From Jatrophihabitans sp. (GTDB lineage: Bacteria > Actinomycetota > Actinomycetes > Mycobacteriales > Jatrophihabitantaceae), in NCBI GenBank assembly GCA_004299665.1, contig SCQZ01000305.1, positions 1 through 6,213 of the forward strand: a stretch of 6,213 bases of DNA. The letters are read 5' to 3'. This document shows positions 5,868 to 6,213 of the stretch, piece by piece. Under the pieces are notes generated by a model. The model was not told the origin of the DNA, searched no databases, and was given only the letters and a program-made list of their open reading frames with translations. The first letter of the stretch is position 1; each line of letters starts with the position of its first letter. The position numbers were made by a program, and so were the translations under genes.

Positions 5868-6213
5868 CAACTCGTGGGCAGGGCGGTCGCCTGCGGCGTC
5901 TTGCAGGCCGGCGGAGCCGAGTTCTCCAGTGTCAGCAGCGCGCAGAAGGTCTGCCCGGCCACCTTCCAGGTGCCGTCGATCTTGACCGCGTACCCCGGCT
6001 GGTTGGGCAGTGCCGCGCTGCCGTTGAGGTAGATGGTGAAGACCACCTTGGCGACGTCGGCCGACTGCATCGTCACCGACGAGACCTTGACCGACGACTG
6101 GGAGGCCATGCTGCCCTTGGCCTGCTGCTCGATGGTGGCCTTGAACGCCTGGCCGTCCTGCAGCAGCCCGAGCGAGACGTCCTCCGGGGTGTCGGGGGCG
6201 AAGAACTTCTCGT
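5867..6213 (-). CDS. Probable exported protein with MTB12-like domain, C-terminal part (start lies beyond right edge)
   Basis: The last 114 residues of a protein whose start is outside the window; the frame stays open from the edge, so the internal ATG at 6109 is not the start. It begins EKFFAPDTPEDVSLGLLQDGQAFKATIEQQAK, then alternates beta-type segments: SSVKVSSVTM, KVVFTIYLNG, YAVKIDGTWKVAGQTFCALL. This pattern (short helical part with LLQDG, then V.V.. strands and a final DG.WKV..TFC.LL) resembles the low-molecular-weight antigen MTB12/CFP-2 family of secreted or lipid-anchored actinobacterial proteins; the match is from memory and only partial. Cys90 and Cys103 of the visible part could form a disulfide, which fits an extracytoplasmic location. 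No signal peptide can be checked. Its TGA overlaps the MFS start by one base, so the two are very probably cotranscribed and may act together in export. Confidence 0.5.
   Translation of the reverse strand, partial: EKFFAPDTPEDVSLGLLQDGQAFKATIEQQAKGSMASQSSVKVSSVTMQSADVAKVVFTIYLNGSAALPNQPGYAVKIDGTWKVAGQTFCALLTLENSAPPACKTPQATALPTS

Noticed and set aside
4242..6032. A 596-codon plus-strand frame opposite the MFS gene, starting in the repeat array
   Set aside because: Its composition (Arg, Gln, Asp, His rich) is the antisense shadow of a membrane protein gene. Its start comes from an ATG in the 31-bp repeat, and there is no ribosome site or domain.
5867..6109. A complete 80-aa gene starting at ATG 6109
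   Set aside because: The frame continues open for 34 more codons to the window edge with family-like sequence (EKFFAPDTPE, LLQDGQAF), so this ATG is internal.

Overview
The window is about 6.2 kb of very GC-rich DNA with strong third-position G/C bias. It carries a mycoredoxin gene divergent from a UvrD2-type helicase gene. Both families are characteristic of Actinomycetota, and the same divergent pair is known in Mycobacterium tuberculosis (Rv3198A/mrx1 and Rv3198c/uvrD2). I read it as chromosomal DNA of an actinomycete but cannot name the genus.

Layout. Minus strand, 1-395: the start of a gene resembling actinobacterial P-loop uridine kinase-like proteins (cut by the window edge), preceded by and overlapping a mycoredoxin gene. 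A 50-bp divergent spacer follows. Plus strand, 446-4176: a UvrD2-like SF1A helicase with a C-terminal HRDC domain, then after 12 bp an ABC ATPase, and, overlapping it by ATGA, an ABC-2 membrane permease. These three could form one transcription unit. Minus strand, 4311-6213: a 14-TM MFS exporter (DHA2 type) whose start overlaps, as TGATG, the stop of an upstream gene for an MTB12-like, probably exported, protein that runs off the right edge.

The only real intergenic region (4177-4310) lies between the convergent permease and MFS genes. It is almost filled by a perfect tandem array of a 31-bp unit, about 3.9 copies from 4194 to 4314. Each unit is an imperfect inverted repeat, and the last copy contains the MFS stop codon. 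This array is the least explained structure here.

The most notable protein-level point is the helicase. It keeps the ATPase motifs and the HRDC domain but has none of the cysteines of the CxxC...CxxC module that normally joins the two domains in actinobacterial UvrD2. The likely biological themes are redox repair (mycoredoxin), DNA unwinding and repair (UvrD2), and two separate export systems (an ABC-2 pair, and an MFS pump coupled to an extracytoplasmic protein). Nothing in the sequence ties these into one pathway.
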